This document shows, in pieces, positions 16,497 to 25,686 of a DNA stretch of 64,000 nucleotides. Below the pieces are notes generated by a model that had not been told where the DNA came from, made no database searches, and saw only the letters and a program-made list of their open reading frames with translations. Each line of letters opens with the position of its first letter. The stretch's first letter is position 1. The translations under genes and the position numbers were made by a program. This stretch comes from Chthoniobacter sp. (GTDB taxonomy: Bacteria > Verrucomicrobiota > Verrucomicrobiia > Chthoniobacterales > Chthoniobacteraceae), in NCBI GenBank assembly GCA_021414005.1, contig JAIOPH010000019.1, positions 434,001-498,000 of the forward strand, read 5' to 3'.

Positions 16497-17593
16497 ACCG
16501 CAGCCTCGCCATCTTCCTGCTGTTGCTGCTCATTGCGTCGCGCGCCGGAGCGCACGAGGTGCGGCCCGCGTTTCTCGAACTGACGGAGCGTGCGCCGGGC
16601 GAGTTCGATGTGCTGTGGAAAGTGCCAGCGATGGGCGGCACTCCGCTCGCGGGCGAGGAGCTGCCGCATCCGCAACCGGCGCTGGCGGACGAACCGAACG
16701 CGCCGAAGACGATGCCGTGCGGTTGCCCGGCTCCGACGGCGGCACAGCTTTCGCGCGGGGTGCTGCCGATTCATCCGTCGCTGCCGAAGGACGCCGTGAT
16801 CGTGGCGCTGCCACGCACCGAGCGGATCTTCGGCGCGGAGATCAAACGCTGGACGATCTCTACGGGGCCGCGCGGGCTCGATGGCTGGGAAGTCACTGTT
16901 CACGGGCTTTCGGCGACGATGGTGGATGTGCTCGTGCGGATCGCGCTGGCCGATGGGCGCGTCGTCTCGCGGATGCTGCGGCCAGATGCGCCGTCGTTTG
17001 TTTTCACGGCCGAGACGGCGGGGCCGGCGGTGGGCGGCTACTTCGTGCTCGGCGTCGAGCACATCCTTTTCGGGGTCGATCACCTGCTCTTCGTCCTCGC
17101 GCTGCTCCTCATCGTGCGCGGCGTCGGCTTGCTGGTGAAGACGATCACCGCGTTCACCATCGCGCACAGCATCACGCTCGCGCTCGCGACGCTCGGCTTC
17201 GTGCATGTGCCCTCAGCCCCGGTCGAGGCGGTCATCGCGCTGAGCATCGTTTTCGTCGCGGCGGAAATCGTGCGCAGCCAGCGCGGCGCGCACGGGATCA
17301 CGGAACGCGCGCCGTGGCTCGTGGCGGGCACGTTTGGATTGCTCCACGGGTTTGGCTTCGCGGGCGCGCTCGCGGAGGTCGGGCTGCCGCAGAACGACAT
17401 CCCGCTCGCCCTGCTCGTCTTCAATCTCGGCGTCGAAGCCGGCCAGCTCGCGTTCGTCGCCGCGGTGCTCTCGATCATCGCGATCATCCGTCGCGTTAAA
17501 TTACCCCTTCCGGGCTGGACAGAAACCGTCCCGCCATATGCCATCGGCAGCGTCGCCATGTTCTGGGTCATCCAGCGCGTCGGTGCTCTTTGA
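16493..17593 (+). CDS. HupE/UreJ family membrane protein
   Basis: A 366-residue protein: signal peptide (AIFLLLLLIASRAGA), a periplasmic domain starting HEVRPAFLELTER, then six or so transmembrane helices. The membrane part carries the HupE signature GYFVLGVEHILFGVDHLLFV, TITAFTIAHSITLALATLG and FGLLHGFGFAGALAEVGLP. The conserved histidines suggest metal (nickel or cobalt) permeation, as shown for hydrogenase- and urease-linked relatives. No hydrogenase or urease genes are in view. It is translationally coupled to the isomerase upstream. Confidence 0.9.
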   Translation: MNRSLAIFLLLLLIASRAGAHEVRPAFLELTERAPGEFDVLWKVPAMGGTPLAGEELPHPQPALADEPNAPKTMPCGCPAPTAAQLSRGVLPIHPSLPKDAVIVALPRTERIFGAEIKRWTISTGPRGLDGWEVTVHGLSATMVDVLVRIALADGRVVSRMLRPDAPSFVFTAETAGPAVGGYFVLGVEHILFGVDHLLFVLALLLIVRGVGLLVKTITAFTIAHSITLALATLGFVHVPSAPVEAVIALSIVFVAAEIVRSQRGAHGITERAPWLVAGTFGLLHGFGFAGALAEVGLPQNDIPLALLVFNLGVEAGQLAFVAAVLSIIAIIRRVKLPLPGWTETVPPYAIGSVAMFWVIQRVGAL

Positions 17594-17640
17594 ATTTCAA
17601 CTCGAATTTCAACTCGCCTCCATTCACCCAAATCCAAATC

Positions 17641-19590
17641 ATGCAAACACACCATCGCATCACCACTTCTGCGCTGGCCTTTCTCGGCCTGACGCTGGCA
17701 TCACTCACCGCGCAGGAAGCGGCTCCCGCCAGCGACGCTGGCACGCTCAGCAAAGAAGCCGCCGACGCGGCGCACAAGAAGCGGCCTTACTCGCCGTACG
17801 CGGATCGCAAATTTCCCACGCGCCCGTTCTTCGGCGACACGCACCTGCACACAGGCTTCTCAATGGATGCCGGCGCGTTTGGTTGCCGGCTCACGCCGCG
17901 CGATGCGCTCCGCTTTGCACGAGGCGAACAGATCATGGCCTCGAGCGGCCAGCCCGCGAAGCTCTCGCGCCCGCTCGATTTCCTCGTCGTAGCCGATCAC
18001 TCGGACAACATGGGCTTCTTCACGGATCTCTTTGCAGGCAAGCCGGAGATTCTCGCCGACCCGACGGGTCGCAAGTGGTATGACATGATCCAGTCCGGCA
18101 AGGGGGGCGCGGCGGCGCTGGAAATCATCGGTCAGTTCTCCCAAGGCACGTTTCCGAAAGCGCTCATGTATCTTCCGGGCTCGCGCGCCTATCGCGGCGC
18201 GTGGCAGGAGACCATCGCAGCGGCGGAGGCTTACAACGAGCCGGGCCGCTTCACTGCGTTCATCGGCTACGAGTGGACCTCGCTCGACAAGGGCAACAAC
18301 CTCCATCGCAATGTCATCTTCCGTGACAACGCCGACAAGGCCAGTCAGGTCGAGCCATTCACCTGCGTCCCGCCGATGGGCAGCACCAATCCCATTGATC
18401 TTTGGAAATGGATGGACGCCTACGAAAAGAAAACCGGTGGCAGCGTGCTCGCCATCGCACACAACGGAAATCTCAGCAACGGCACCATGTTCCCCATCGT
18501 TGAAGCCTTCGGCAAAGCGATTGACCGTGAATATGCCGAGACGCGCGCAAAGTGGGAGCGGCTTTATGAGGTGACGCAGACCAAGGGCGATGGCGAAGCG
18601 CATCCCTTCCTCTCTCCGAATGACGAGTTCGCCGACTACGAACTCTGGGACAAAGGCAACCTCGACGCCAGCCAGGCGAAGAAGAACGACATGCTCGAAG
18701 GCGAGTATGCGCGCTCGGCCTTGAAACTCGGCCTCAAGCTGGAAACCAAGTTCGGCACGAACCCCTACAAATTCGGCATGATCGGCAGCACCGACGCGCA
18801 TACCGGCATCGTGAGCATTGAGGAGGACAATTTCTTCGGCAAAACCACGCCGCAGGAACCCAGCCCTGAGCGCATGACCGCTATGTTCATGAACAACCCG
18901 AAGTCCGGCGTGAAGATCATGGACTGGGAAGTCTGCTCGGCCGGTTACGCCGCCGTGTGGGCGGAGGACAACACCCGCGCCTCGCTCTGGGACGCCATGC
19001 AGCGCAAGGAAACCTACGCCACCACCGGCTCGCGCCTGGTCGTGCGCTTCTTCGGCGGCTGGGACTTTGAGAAAGCGGACGCCGACACGCGCAGCCCTGC
19101 CGTCACCGGCTACACTAAAGGCGTGCCCATGGGCGGCGACCTCAGCAACGCCCCCGCGGGCAAATCGCCGAGCTTCCTCGTCGCCGCGATGAAAGACCCG
19201 CTCAGCGGGAACCTCGACCGCATCCAAGTCATCAAAGGCTGGCTCGATGCGAAGGGCGAGTTGCAGGAGAAAGTCTATGACGTGGTGTGGAGCGGCGACC
19301 GCAAGCCCGATGCGAAAGGCAAAGTGCCGAGCGTCGGCAGCACCGTCGATCTCGAGAACGCGACGTGGACGAACACCATCGGCGCACCCGAACTCATCAC
19401 CGTCTGGAAAGACCCCGACTTCGACGCCAAGCTCAAAGCCTTCTACTACGTCCGCGTCATGGAGATTCCCACGCCGCGCTGGACCGCCTACGACGCGAAG
19501 CGCTTCGGCGTGAAGCCGCTTCCTGGCACCCGCATGACCATCGTCGAGCGCGCTTACACGTCACCGATTTGGTTCAACCCAGCGAAGTAA
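17641..19590 (+). CDS. DUF3604 domain-containing exported protein
   Basis: A 649-residue secreted protein with a signal peptide (ALAFLGLTLASLTAQ) and a DUF3604 body, which is PHP-like: RPFFGDTHLHTGFSMDAGAF near residues 60-80, LDFLVVADHSDNMGFFTD, GYEWTSLDKGNNLHRNV, FGMIGSTDAHTGI and the C-terminal TPRWTAYDAKRFG. The DTHLH and DHSDN motifs match metal ligands of the PHP phosphoesterase fold. The start at 17641 gives a proper signal peptide; 17 codons upstream are also open. Function is unknown; the gene lies just before a sulfatase. Confidence 0.88.
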   Translation: MQTHHRITTSALAFLGLTLASLTAQEAAPASDAGTLSKEAADAAHKKRPYSPYADRKFPTRPFFGDTHLHTGFSMDAGAFGCRLTPRDALRFARGEQIMASSGQPAKLSRPLDFLVVADHSDNMGFFTDLFAGKPEILADPTGRKWYDMIQSGKGGAAALEIIGQFSQGTFPKALMYLPGSRAYRGAWQETIAAAEAYNEPGRFTAFIGYEWTSLDKGNNLHRNVIFRDNADKASQVEPFTCVPPMGSTNPIDLWKWMDAYEKKTGGSVLAIAHNGNLSNGTMFPIVEAFGKAIDREYAETRAKWERLYEVTQTKGDGEAHPFLSPNDEFADYELWDKGNLDASQAKKNDMLEGEYARSALKLGLKLETKFGTNPYKFGMIGSTDAHTGIVSIEEDNFFGKTTPQEPSPERMTAMFMNNPKSGVKIMDWEVCSAGYAAVWAEDNTRASLWDAMQRKETYATTGSRLVVRFFGGWDFEKADADTRSPAVTGYTKGVPMGGDLSNAPAGKSPSFLVAAMKDPLSGNLDRIQVIKGWLDAKGELQEKVYDVVWSGDRKPDAKGKVPSVGSTVDLENATWTNTIGAPELITVWKDPDFDAKLKAFYYVRVMEIPTPRWTAYDAKRFGVKPLPGTRMTIVERAYTSPIWFNPAK

Positions 19591-19622
19591 TCTAAGTCCC
19601 AAAGCAAAAAATCCAACCGCCC

Positions 19623-22061
19623 GTGAAAACCAAACCACATCTCTTTCTCGCCGCGTTCAGCCTTGTGCTGACTTTCGCGACCTCGTTTGCATGGACCCAA
19701 GAGGGCCAGTCTGCCCCGAAACTCGACCGCACCTCGCTGCCGATCGCCGAACCGGACTACCCACGCAGCACGGTGCTCGACGCTCGTGATGCCAAGGCTC
19801 CGCCGCGATTCGAGATCAAGGCGCCAGCCACTGCGCCGAATGTGCTCATCGTGCTCGTGGATGACATGGGCTTCGGCATGCCGAGCGCCTTTGGCGGACC
19901 GGTGCGGATGCCGGCGGCCGATCGGCTCGCCAGCCAGGGGCTGCGCTACAACCAGTTTCACACCACGGCGCTGTGCTCGCCCACACGGACGGCCCTGCTC
20001 TCGGGCCGCAATCACCACATGAACAACATGGGCAGTATCACCGAGACGGCCACGGGCTTTCCGGGCAATACCGGGCAGCGGCCAGCCGCCGTCGCGCCGC
20101 TCGCGGAGATGCTGCGCCTGAATGGATACAGCACCGCCTTCTTCGGCAAGAACCACGAGACGGCACCTTGGGAAGTCAGCGTCTCCGGGCCGACCGACCG
20201 CTGGCCGACGCGCTCGGGCTTCGACAAGTTCTACGGCTTTTTCGGCGGCGAAACCGATCAGTGGAATCCCACACTCTATGACGGCATGGCCCGCATCCCC
20301 ACGCCGCACCACCCCGGCTATAACTTCATGACGGACATGACCGACCAGGCCATTTCCTGGATGAAGTTCCAGAAGGCGCTCACGCCGGACAAGCCGTTCT
20401 TCATTTATTTCGCACCGGGTGCGACCCATGCGCCGCATCATGTGCCTGCGGATTGGATCGCGAAAAATAAGGGTCGCTTTGACAAGGGATGGGACAAGCA
20501 GCGTGAGGAAACGCTGGCGCGGCAGATCGAGTTGGGCGTGGTGCCAAAGGGCACGAAGCTGGCCGATAAGCCCGAAGGCATCAAGGACTGGGATAAACTC
20601 TCCGACGACGAGAAGAAGCTCTTCGCTAGGCAAATGGAGGTCTATTCCGCCTTCGGGGAATACGCGGACAACGAGATCGGCCGCCTTTTCGATGCCGTCG
20701 GCGCGACCGGCGAGCTTGAGAACACCCTCATCTTTTACATCCTCGGCGACAACGGCACCAGTGCCGAGGGCGGCATGAGCGGCATGTTCAGCGAGATGAC
20801 CTATTTCAACAATGTGCAGGAGACTGTGCAGGAAATGCTCAAGCACTACGATGAGTGGGGCGGACCGACGACTTACCCGCACATGGCTGCAGGCTGGGCC
20901 GTCGCGGGCGATACGCCCTTCATGTGGACCAAGCAGATGCCCTCGAACTATGGCGGCACGCGCAATGGCATGATCGTCTCCTGGCCCAAGGGAATCAAAG
21001 CCACCAATCAGGTGCGCTCGCAGTGGCATCACGTCATCGACGTCGCTCCTACCGTCCTCGAAGCCGCCAGCCTTCCCGAGCCCAAGAGCGTCAACGGCAC
21101 CGTCCAGTCACCCATCGAAGGCGTGAGCATGCTCTACTCCTTCGACAAGCCCGACGCAAAGAGCACGCACAAGACCCAGTATTTCGAAATCTTCGGCAAT
21201 CGTGCCATCTATCACGAAGGTTGGTTTGCCGGCACCGTCCACCGCGCACCGTGGGAGAAAGTGCCCCGGCAGAAGCTGCAGGAGGATAAGTGGGAACTCT
21301 ACAATACGAACTCCGACTTCAGCCTCTCGAACGACTTGGCCGCAGCCAATCCGGCGAAGCTCAAGGAACTGCAGGACATCTTCATGAAGGACGCGAGCAA
21401 GTATCGCGTGCTCCCCATCGATGACCGCCTGCTCGAACGCATCGTCGCGAAGTCGGCAGGCCGGCCCGACCTCATGGGGGACCGCACCTCACTCACCCTC
21501 TCCGAGGGCATGGGCGGCATGAGCGAAAACGTCTTCCTCAACCTGAAGAACCGTTCACACTCCATCACCGCGGACGTGGAGATTCCCGCCGAAGGCGCGA
21601 ATGGCGTGGTCATCGCCCAGGCCGGACGCTTCGGCGGCTGGAGCCTCTACCTCAAGGACGGCAAGCCGACCTATTGTTATAATTTCCTCGGACTCCAGGA
21701 ATACAAAGTCGCCGCCCCCACGGCACTGGCCGCAGGCAAGGCGACTATCCGCATGAACTTCGACTACGACGGCGGCGGGGCAGGGAAGGGCGGCATGGCC
21801 AACATCGTCGTCAACGGCGAAAAGGTCGCCAGCGGCCGCATCGAACGCACGCAGATGGCCATCTTCTCTGCGGACGAGACGGCAGGCGTTGGCATGGACG
21901 ACGCCACGCCCGTCACCAAGGACTACAAGGAGCGCGACAACGCCTTCACCGGCAAGATCCTGAAGGTCTCCCTGGACGTGAAACCCGTCGGAGCCGCCGT
22001 CAAGGCGGAGGCCGATGCGGCGAAGAAGGAGTCCGAGGTGAAGAAGGCGCTGTCCAACTAA
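19623..22061 (+). CDS. Large secreted arylsulfatase with C-terminal extension
   Basis: An 812-residue sulfatase starting at GTG with a signal peptide (LAAFSLVLTFATSFA). After a 50-residue N-terminal arm come the metal motif NVLIVLVDDMGFGMPS (about 73-88) and the formylglycine motif CSPTR at 118-122, then GYSTAFFGKNHE and ILGDNGTSAEGG. A C-terminal region of roughly 200 residues (from about NRSHSITADVEIPAEG) resembles a beta-sandwich found in this long sulfatase class. It should depend on the FGE encoded at 9461-10567. It is followed by hairpin copy 3. Substrate unknown. Confidence 0.92.
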   Translation: MKTKPHLFLAAFSLVLTFATSFAWTQEGQSAPKLDRTSLPIAEPDYPRSTVLDARDAKAPPRFEIKAPATAPNVLIVLVDDMGFGMPSAFGGPVRMPAADRLASQGLRYNQFHTTALCSPTRTALLSGRNHHMNNMGSITETATGFPGNTGQRPAAVAPLAEMLRLNGYSTAFFGKNHETAPWEVSVSGPTDRWPTRSGFDKFYGFFGGETDQWNPTLYDGMARIPTPHHPGYNFMTDMTDQAISWMKFQKALTPDKPFFIYFAPGATHAPHHVPADWIAKNKGRFDKGWDKQREETLARQIELGVVPKGTKLADKPEGIKDWDKLSDDEKKLFARQMEVYSAFGEYADNEIGRLFDAVGATGELENTLIFYILGDNGTSAEGGMSGMFSEMTYFNNVQETVQEMLKHYDEWGGPTTYPHMAAGWAVAGDTPFMWTKQMPSNYGGTRNGMIVSWPKGIKATNQVRSQWHHVIDVAPTVLEAASLPEPKSVNGTVQSPIEGVSMLYSFDKPDAKSTHKTQYFEIFGNRAIYHEGWFAGTVHRAPWEKVPRQKLQEDKWELYNTNSDFSLSNDLAAANPAKLKELQDIFMKDASKYRVLPIDDRLLERIVAKSAGRPDLMGDRTSLTLSEGMGGMSENVFLNLKNRSHSITADVEIPAEGANGVVIAQAGRFGGWSLYLKDGKPTYCYNFLGLQEYKVAAPTALAAGKATIRMNFDYDGGGAGKGGMANIVVNGEKVASGRIERTQMAIFSADETAGVGMDDATPVTKDYKERDNAFTGKILKVSLDVKPVGAAVKAEADAAKKESEVKKALSN

Positions 22062-22075
22062 CGCCTGTGAAACGC

Positions 22076-22103
22076 GCGGGCCGCTTCGCAAGGGGCGGCC
22101 CGC
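22076..22103 (+). repeat. GC-rich hairpin, copy 3 of 3
   Basis: Stem GCGGGCCGC (22076-22084) pairs perfectly with GCGGCCCGC (22095-22103) around a 10-nt loop. It is flanked by GTGAAACGC on the left and GACTTCACC on the right, as in copy 1. It begins 15 nt after the sulfatase stop. Terminator or mRNA 3'-end element is the most likely role. Confidence 0.75.
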
Positions 22104-22158
22104 GACTTCACCGGCGAACCAACCAATCGAACAGCGACACGCCCTTCCTCCAACACTC

Positions 22159-23073
22159 ATGAAACCAAACATCCTCCGCGGTGTGCTTCCCGGCGTTTTG
22201 CTTTCCACCGCCGCGCTGTTCCCCATGCCAGCGCGCGCGCAGGAGGCGGACCAGGCTGCGGACCTCGCGAAACAACTCTCAAATCCCGTCGCCTCGCTGA
22301 TCAGCGTTCCCTTTCAGGCGAACTACGACGCGGGCGCGGGGCCGACGAATGACGGGTGGAAGTTCACGCTTAACGTCCAGCCGGTCGTGCCGATCTCGAT
22401 CGGCAAGGACTGGAACGTGATCGTCCGCACCATCGTGCCGATTATCGCGCAGAAGGATCTCTTCTATCGCGAAGTGCCGGAATTTCCCGGACTGCCGGAC
22501 GATGTGCTGAATCGTGTGCCGCCCGCGTTGCGCGGCGAGGCGGAAAAGCTCGGTCGCCGGCTCTACAACGAAGCGGTGAAGAAAAACCCGCAGAACCGCT
22601 ACCAGAGCGGCTTCGGCGACACGGTGATGAGTTACTTCCTCTCGCCGAAAGCGCCGACTTCCGGTGGCATCATCTGGGGGCTGGGACCGGTGTTCCTTTT
22701 CCCGACCGCGACGCATCCCTTCCTCGGCGGCGAGAAGTGGGGCGCGGGGCCGACGCTGGTCGCGCTCAAGCAGAGTGGCGGCTGGACCACAGGCCTGCTG
22801 GCGAATCACCTCTGGAGTTTCGCCGGTGACGACGACCGCAATAACATCAGCGCCACGTTCCTCCAGCCATTCGTGTCTTACACTACGAAGACGCACACGA
22901 CCTTCGGGCTGAACACCGAAGCGACCTACGACTGGAACAACAGCCAGTGGACCGTGCCGCTGAATCTGACGGTTGGCCAGATCCTCAAGATCGGCTCGCA
23001 GCCGGTGAGCATCACCGTCGGTGGACGCTACTACGCGGAAGGTCCGAGCGGCGCGCCGGAGTGGGGCGCGTGA
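22159..23073 (+). CDS. Neuromedin U-like outer-membrane protein, paralogue A, premature TGA
   Basis: A 304-residue exported protein of the bacterial family annotated as neuromedin U, a probable outer-membrane barrel. After a signal peptide come SNPVASLISVPFQANYD, WNVIVRTIVPII, the GFGDTVMSYFLSPK and GPVFLFPTATHPFLGGEKWG blocks, and YDWNNSQWTVPLNLTVGQ. It ends abruptly at EWGA-TGA. Reading through the TGA continues LVFTFLFPQGK to a TAA at 23140-23142, parallel to LRFVITPLFPTGG in paralogue B (27954-28898). The TGA replaces an expected arginine codon, so the last beta strand is probably lost. Confidence 0.85.
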   Translation: MKPNILRGVLPGVLLSTAALFPMPARAQEADQAADLAKQLSNPVASLISVPFQANYDAGAGPTNDGWKFTLNVQPVVPISIGKDWNVIVRTIVPIIAQKDLFYREVPEFPGLPDDVLNRVPPALRGEAEKLGRRLYNEAVKKNPQNRYQSGFGDTVMSYFLSPKAPTSGGIIWGLGPVFLFPTATHPFLGGEKWGAGPTLVALKQSGGWTTGLLANHLWSFAGDDDRNNISATFLQPFVSYTTKTHTTFGLNTEATYDWNNSQWTVPLNLTVGQILKIGSQPVSITVGGRYYAEGPSGAPEWGA

Positions 23074-23154
23074 CTCGTCTTCACCTTCCTCTTTCCACAG
23101 GGAAAACATGAATCCCCGGAGCCGTTGTCCTACAAAAAATAACCAACCCAACCC

Positions 23155-23925
23155 ATGAAACTAACTCATCCAAAATCCATCCTGACCCTCGGGCTGCTGG
23201 CCGCGTCACTGCTGCCGGCCGCCGCGGCGGAACCCAACGCCGATCAACTGCTCCGCCAGATGTCGGCAAAACTCGTCGCATCGAAAAGCTTCACCTTTCA
23301 GGCGACGCGCGAAATAGATTCGGCCTTGCTCGAAGACCACAGCTTGCCGGAGAAGGCGCGCATCGCCGTTACTGTGCAACGCCCGAACAAGCTCTCCGCA
23401 CGATCCGAGAGCAAAGCCGGCGCGCGCCGCTTCGTGGCCGACGGGCGTACCCTCTCGCTGCTCGATGAAAAGACGAACCACTATGCCACGGTGCCAATGC
23501 ATACGACGATCGACGGCCTCGCGGATCAGCTTGAGCAAAAGTATGGCTTCGTCCCGCCGCTCGCGGAATTCGCGCTCAGCAATCCTTACGCGGAATTCAA
23601 GCGGCAGGCACACACCATCAGTTACCTTGGGCGCGGAAAAACGACGGAGGGCTTCCTCGGCCTGGCTGGCGTCGAATGCCATCGCCTCGCGCTGAAAGGC
23701 AAAGTTGCCGACGCGGAATTGTGGATCGGGGTGGGTGATCAACTCCCGCGCAAGCTCGTCGCCACCTTCCACCGCGCCGGCCAGCCGCAATTGCGCGTCG
23801 CCTTCTCCACTTGGAATCTCGCCGCGCCCGTGAACGCCGCCGACTTCACCTTCAACCCGCCGCAAGGCGCGCAGAAAATCGAAATGTGGACCACCGCAAA
23901 AATGCAGGCCGCCCGCAAACACTAA
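23155..23925 (+). CDS. DUF2092 family exported protein, paralogue A
   Basis: A 256-residue secreted protein with a signal peptide ending near AAAEPN. The DUF2092 pattern is visible: ADQLLRQMSAKLVASKSFTF, RIAVTVQRPNKLSARSES, GARRFVADGRTLSLLDEKTN, MHTTIDGLADQLEQKYGF, then PRKLVATFHRAGQPQLRVAF and the NAADFTFNPPQGAQKIE ending. The fold is related to LolA/LolB-like lipoprotein carriers, so a role in moving a lipid or lipoprotein across the periplasm is plausible but not shown. It sits between the neuromedin-like gene and a small RAYG protein, the same order as in the second module copy. Confidence 0.88.
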   Translation: MKLTHPKSILTLGLLAASLLPAAAAEPNADQLLRQMSAKLVASKSFTFQATREIDSALLEDHSLPEKARIAVTVQRPNKLSARSESKAGARRFVADGRTLSLLDEKTNHYATVPMHTTIDGLADQLEQKYGFVPPLAEFALSNPYAEFKRQAHTISYLGRGKTTEGFLGLAGVECHRLALKGKVADAELWIGVGDQLPRKLVATFHRAGQPQLRVAFSTWNLAAPVNAADFTFNPPQGAQKIEMWTTAKMQAARKH

Positions 23926-23945
23926 CCACCATCCTGAAAACGAAT

Positions 23946-24416
23946 ATGAAACCATTGCTTCCTTCTCATCTCGCTCTCGCTGCTTGCGCGGCGTTTCTTT
24001 TCACCGCTGAACAAAGCCACGCACGGGCCTACGGCACCACCGCCGGCGGTCGCTCGTATGCCGCCGGCCCTCGTGGAGTCGCTGTGTCCGGCCCCAACGG
24101 TGCGGCGGCTGCAGGCCGCTACGGTGGGGCTGCAGTCGCCGGTCCGAACGGTGCCGCCGCAGTGGGTCGATATGGCGGCGCTGCCGCCGTGAGCACCAGC
24201 GGAGCCGTGGTGGCCACGCGTCCCGTGGCCGTCCCGACAACCATCGTTGCCACCCGTCCAGTGGCCGCGCCGCTCCCTGCCGGTTACATCCGCACCGTCC
24301 CAGCGGGCTACACGACGGTCGTGTATGGCGGATACAACTGCATGTTCGTGGGCGGCGTCTATTACCGCCCGGTGATGTATCAAGGCAGTACAGTTTATGT
24401 CGTGGTGAATCCGTAG
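23946..24416 (+). CDS. Small exported Gly/Ala-rich RAYG protein, paralogue A
   Basis: A 156-residue secreted protein. A signal peptide (HLALAACAAFLFTAEQSHA) precedes RAYGTTAGGRSYAAGPRG and three units of about 20 residues of the form GPNGAAAxGRYGGAA, then a valine-rich linker and a conserved C-terminal block LPAGYIRTVPAGYTTVVYGG, YNCMFVGGVYYRPVMYQG, TVYVVV. The last block is shared with the protein at 31614-32009, confirming that they are paralogues. It may be a surface or matrix protein. No named family recognised. Confidence 0.75.
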   Translation: MKPLLPSHLALAACAAFLFTAEQSHARAYGTTAGGRSYAAGPRGVAVSGPNGAAAAGRYGGAAVAGPNGAAAVGRYGGAAAVSTSGAVVATRPVAVPTTIVATRPVAAPLPAGYIRTVPAGYTTVVYGGYNCMFVGGVYYRPVMYQGSTVYVVVNP

Positions 24417-24459
24417 CCAGCCCGGCCCCTTCACCCATCAAACACATCACCAACCATCT

Positions 24460-25626
24460 ATGACTAACAAACACGTCCTGGCCGCCGCGACTGCGCTGAC
24501 TCTCACCTTCGTCCAAATCACCGCGCCTGCGGTTTGCGCCGGAGAGCGTTCCCCAGTGGATTCGAAAAAGGCTGTCATCCCGCCCGAACCGGTGGATCAC
24601 TGGCAGTTCATGCTGGCCATGCCCGGATGGCTGGCGGCCACTTCCGGCACGATCGGGGTGGATGGGATCAATTCCCATGTTTATCTGGGGGCCGATACTC
24701 TCATCCGGCATCTCGACATGATCGCGTCGTTCAGCGCCGAGGCGCGCAAGGGCCGCTTCGGCATCTACGGGGATCTCCTTTATGTGAGCGCGTCGGATGG
24801 CATCGGGACCAACGGCCTGATCGAGAAAGTCGATTTCCGCCTCGATCAATACCTCATCGACATGGAGCTGAACTATCGCGTCCTCGAAGGGCCCAGCGGC
24901 TTCCTCGATCTGCGCGCCGGCGTCCGCTACACTAATCTTTACAACAAGCTCACGATCTCCCCGAACGATGAGGCGATTGACCGGGCCAGCGCCAGTCTCG
25001 TTGAAGAAGCCGGCCGGCTGGTGCGGCAAAGATTGAGCGCGCTCGACCTCGCAGGCCGTCTGCGTGGCGCCTTGAAACAACGTGTGACGGACAAGCTTGA
25101 GGGTCTGCGTGGAGAACGTCCGGCGCTGCCGATCGCTCCGATTGGAGGGGGGCGCCCAGGCCGGGTGGATGAACTGATTCGGGCCATCATCGACCGGAGG
25201 GCGGAAAGCTTCGCCGCGGCGCTCCGCGCCGAAGCGGCGGCGGCGACCGCCCAGCTCCGCACGGCCGCCCAGCAGCGTGTCAACGCGGTGAAAAACAGGA
25301 TCTCGAAGGAAATCGCCAGCACCCTCAAGCGGGAGCTGGACAACTCCTTTTCCCTCGCCGAAGACTGGTGGGATCCTTATGTGGGCCTGCGCGGGCGCTA
25401 CAATATCAACAAGGCTTGGTACCTGACGGCCAAGGGCGACATCGGCGGTTTCGGGGTCGGCTCCGATCTCACCTGGCAGCTTTCCGGCGCGCTGGGTGTC
25501 CAGGTCACGCGGTCCCTCTTTGTCGAAGCCGGCTATCGCTACCTCTACACCGACTACAACAAAGACAACTTTGTCTATGAGGTCACGCAGTCCGGCGTCG
25601 AGATCACGGCGGGCATCACCTTCTAG
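24460..25626 (+). CDS. Outer-membrane barrel with helical insert, paralogue A
   Basis: A 388-residue exported protein with an outer-membrane look. N-terminal beta-rich part includes WQFMLAMPGWLAATSGTIGV, DLLYVSASDGIGTNGLIEKV and FLDLRAGVRYTNLYNKL; the C-terminal part includes WWDPYVGLRGRYNINKAWYL, KGDIGGFGVGSDLTWQLSGA and ends VEITAGITF with the terminal Phe typical of BAM substrates. Between them, about residues 170-295, lies an alpha-helical, Ala/Arg/Glu-rich insert that looks coiled-coil and would break the barrel as a plug or periplasmic arm. The paralogue is at 32035-33105. Confidence 0.8.
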   Translation: MTNKHVLAAATALTLTFVQITAPAVCAGERSPVDSKKAVIPPEPVDHWQFMLAMPGWLAATSGTIGVDGINSHVYLGADTLIRHLDMIASFSAEARKGRFGIYGDLLYVSASDGIGTNGLIEKVDFRLDQYLIDMELNYRVLEGPSGFLDLRAGVRYTNLYNKLTISPNDEAIDRASASLVEEAGRLVRQRLSALDLAGRLRGALKQRVTDKLEGLRGERPALPIAPIGGGRPGRVDELIRAIIDRRAESFAAALRAEAAAATAQLRTAAQQRVNAVKNRISKEIASTLKRELDNSFSLAEDWWDPYVGLRGRYNINKAWYLTAKGDIGGFGVGSDLTWQLSGALGVQVTRSLFVEAGYRYLYTDYNKDNFVYEVTQSGVEITAGITF

Positions 25627-25686
25627 CCACTCGGAGCACGCCCGCACCAAAGGAAGCGCCCAAGGCCTTCAACGCCAACCCTGCCG

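Noticed and set aside
19554..21032. 492-codon minus-strand open frame opposite the large sulfatase
   Set aside because: Antisense to an intact sulfatase; no recognisable motif.
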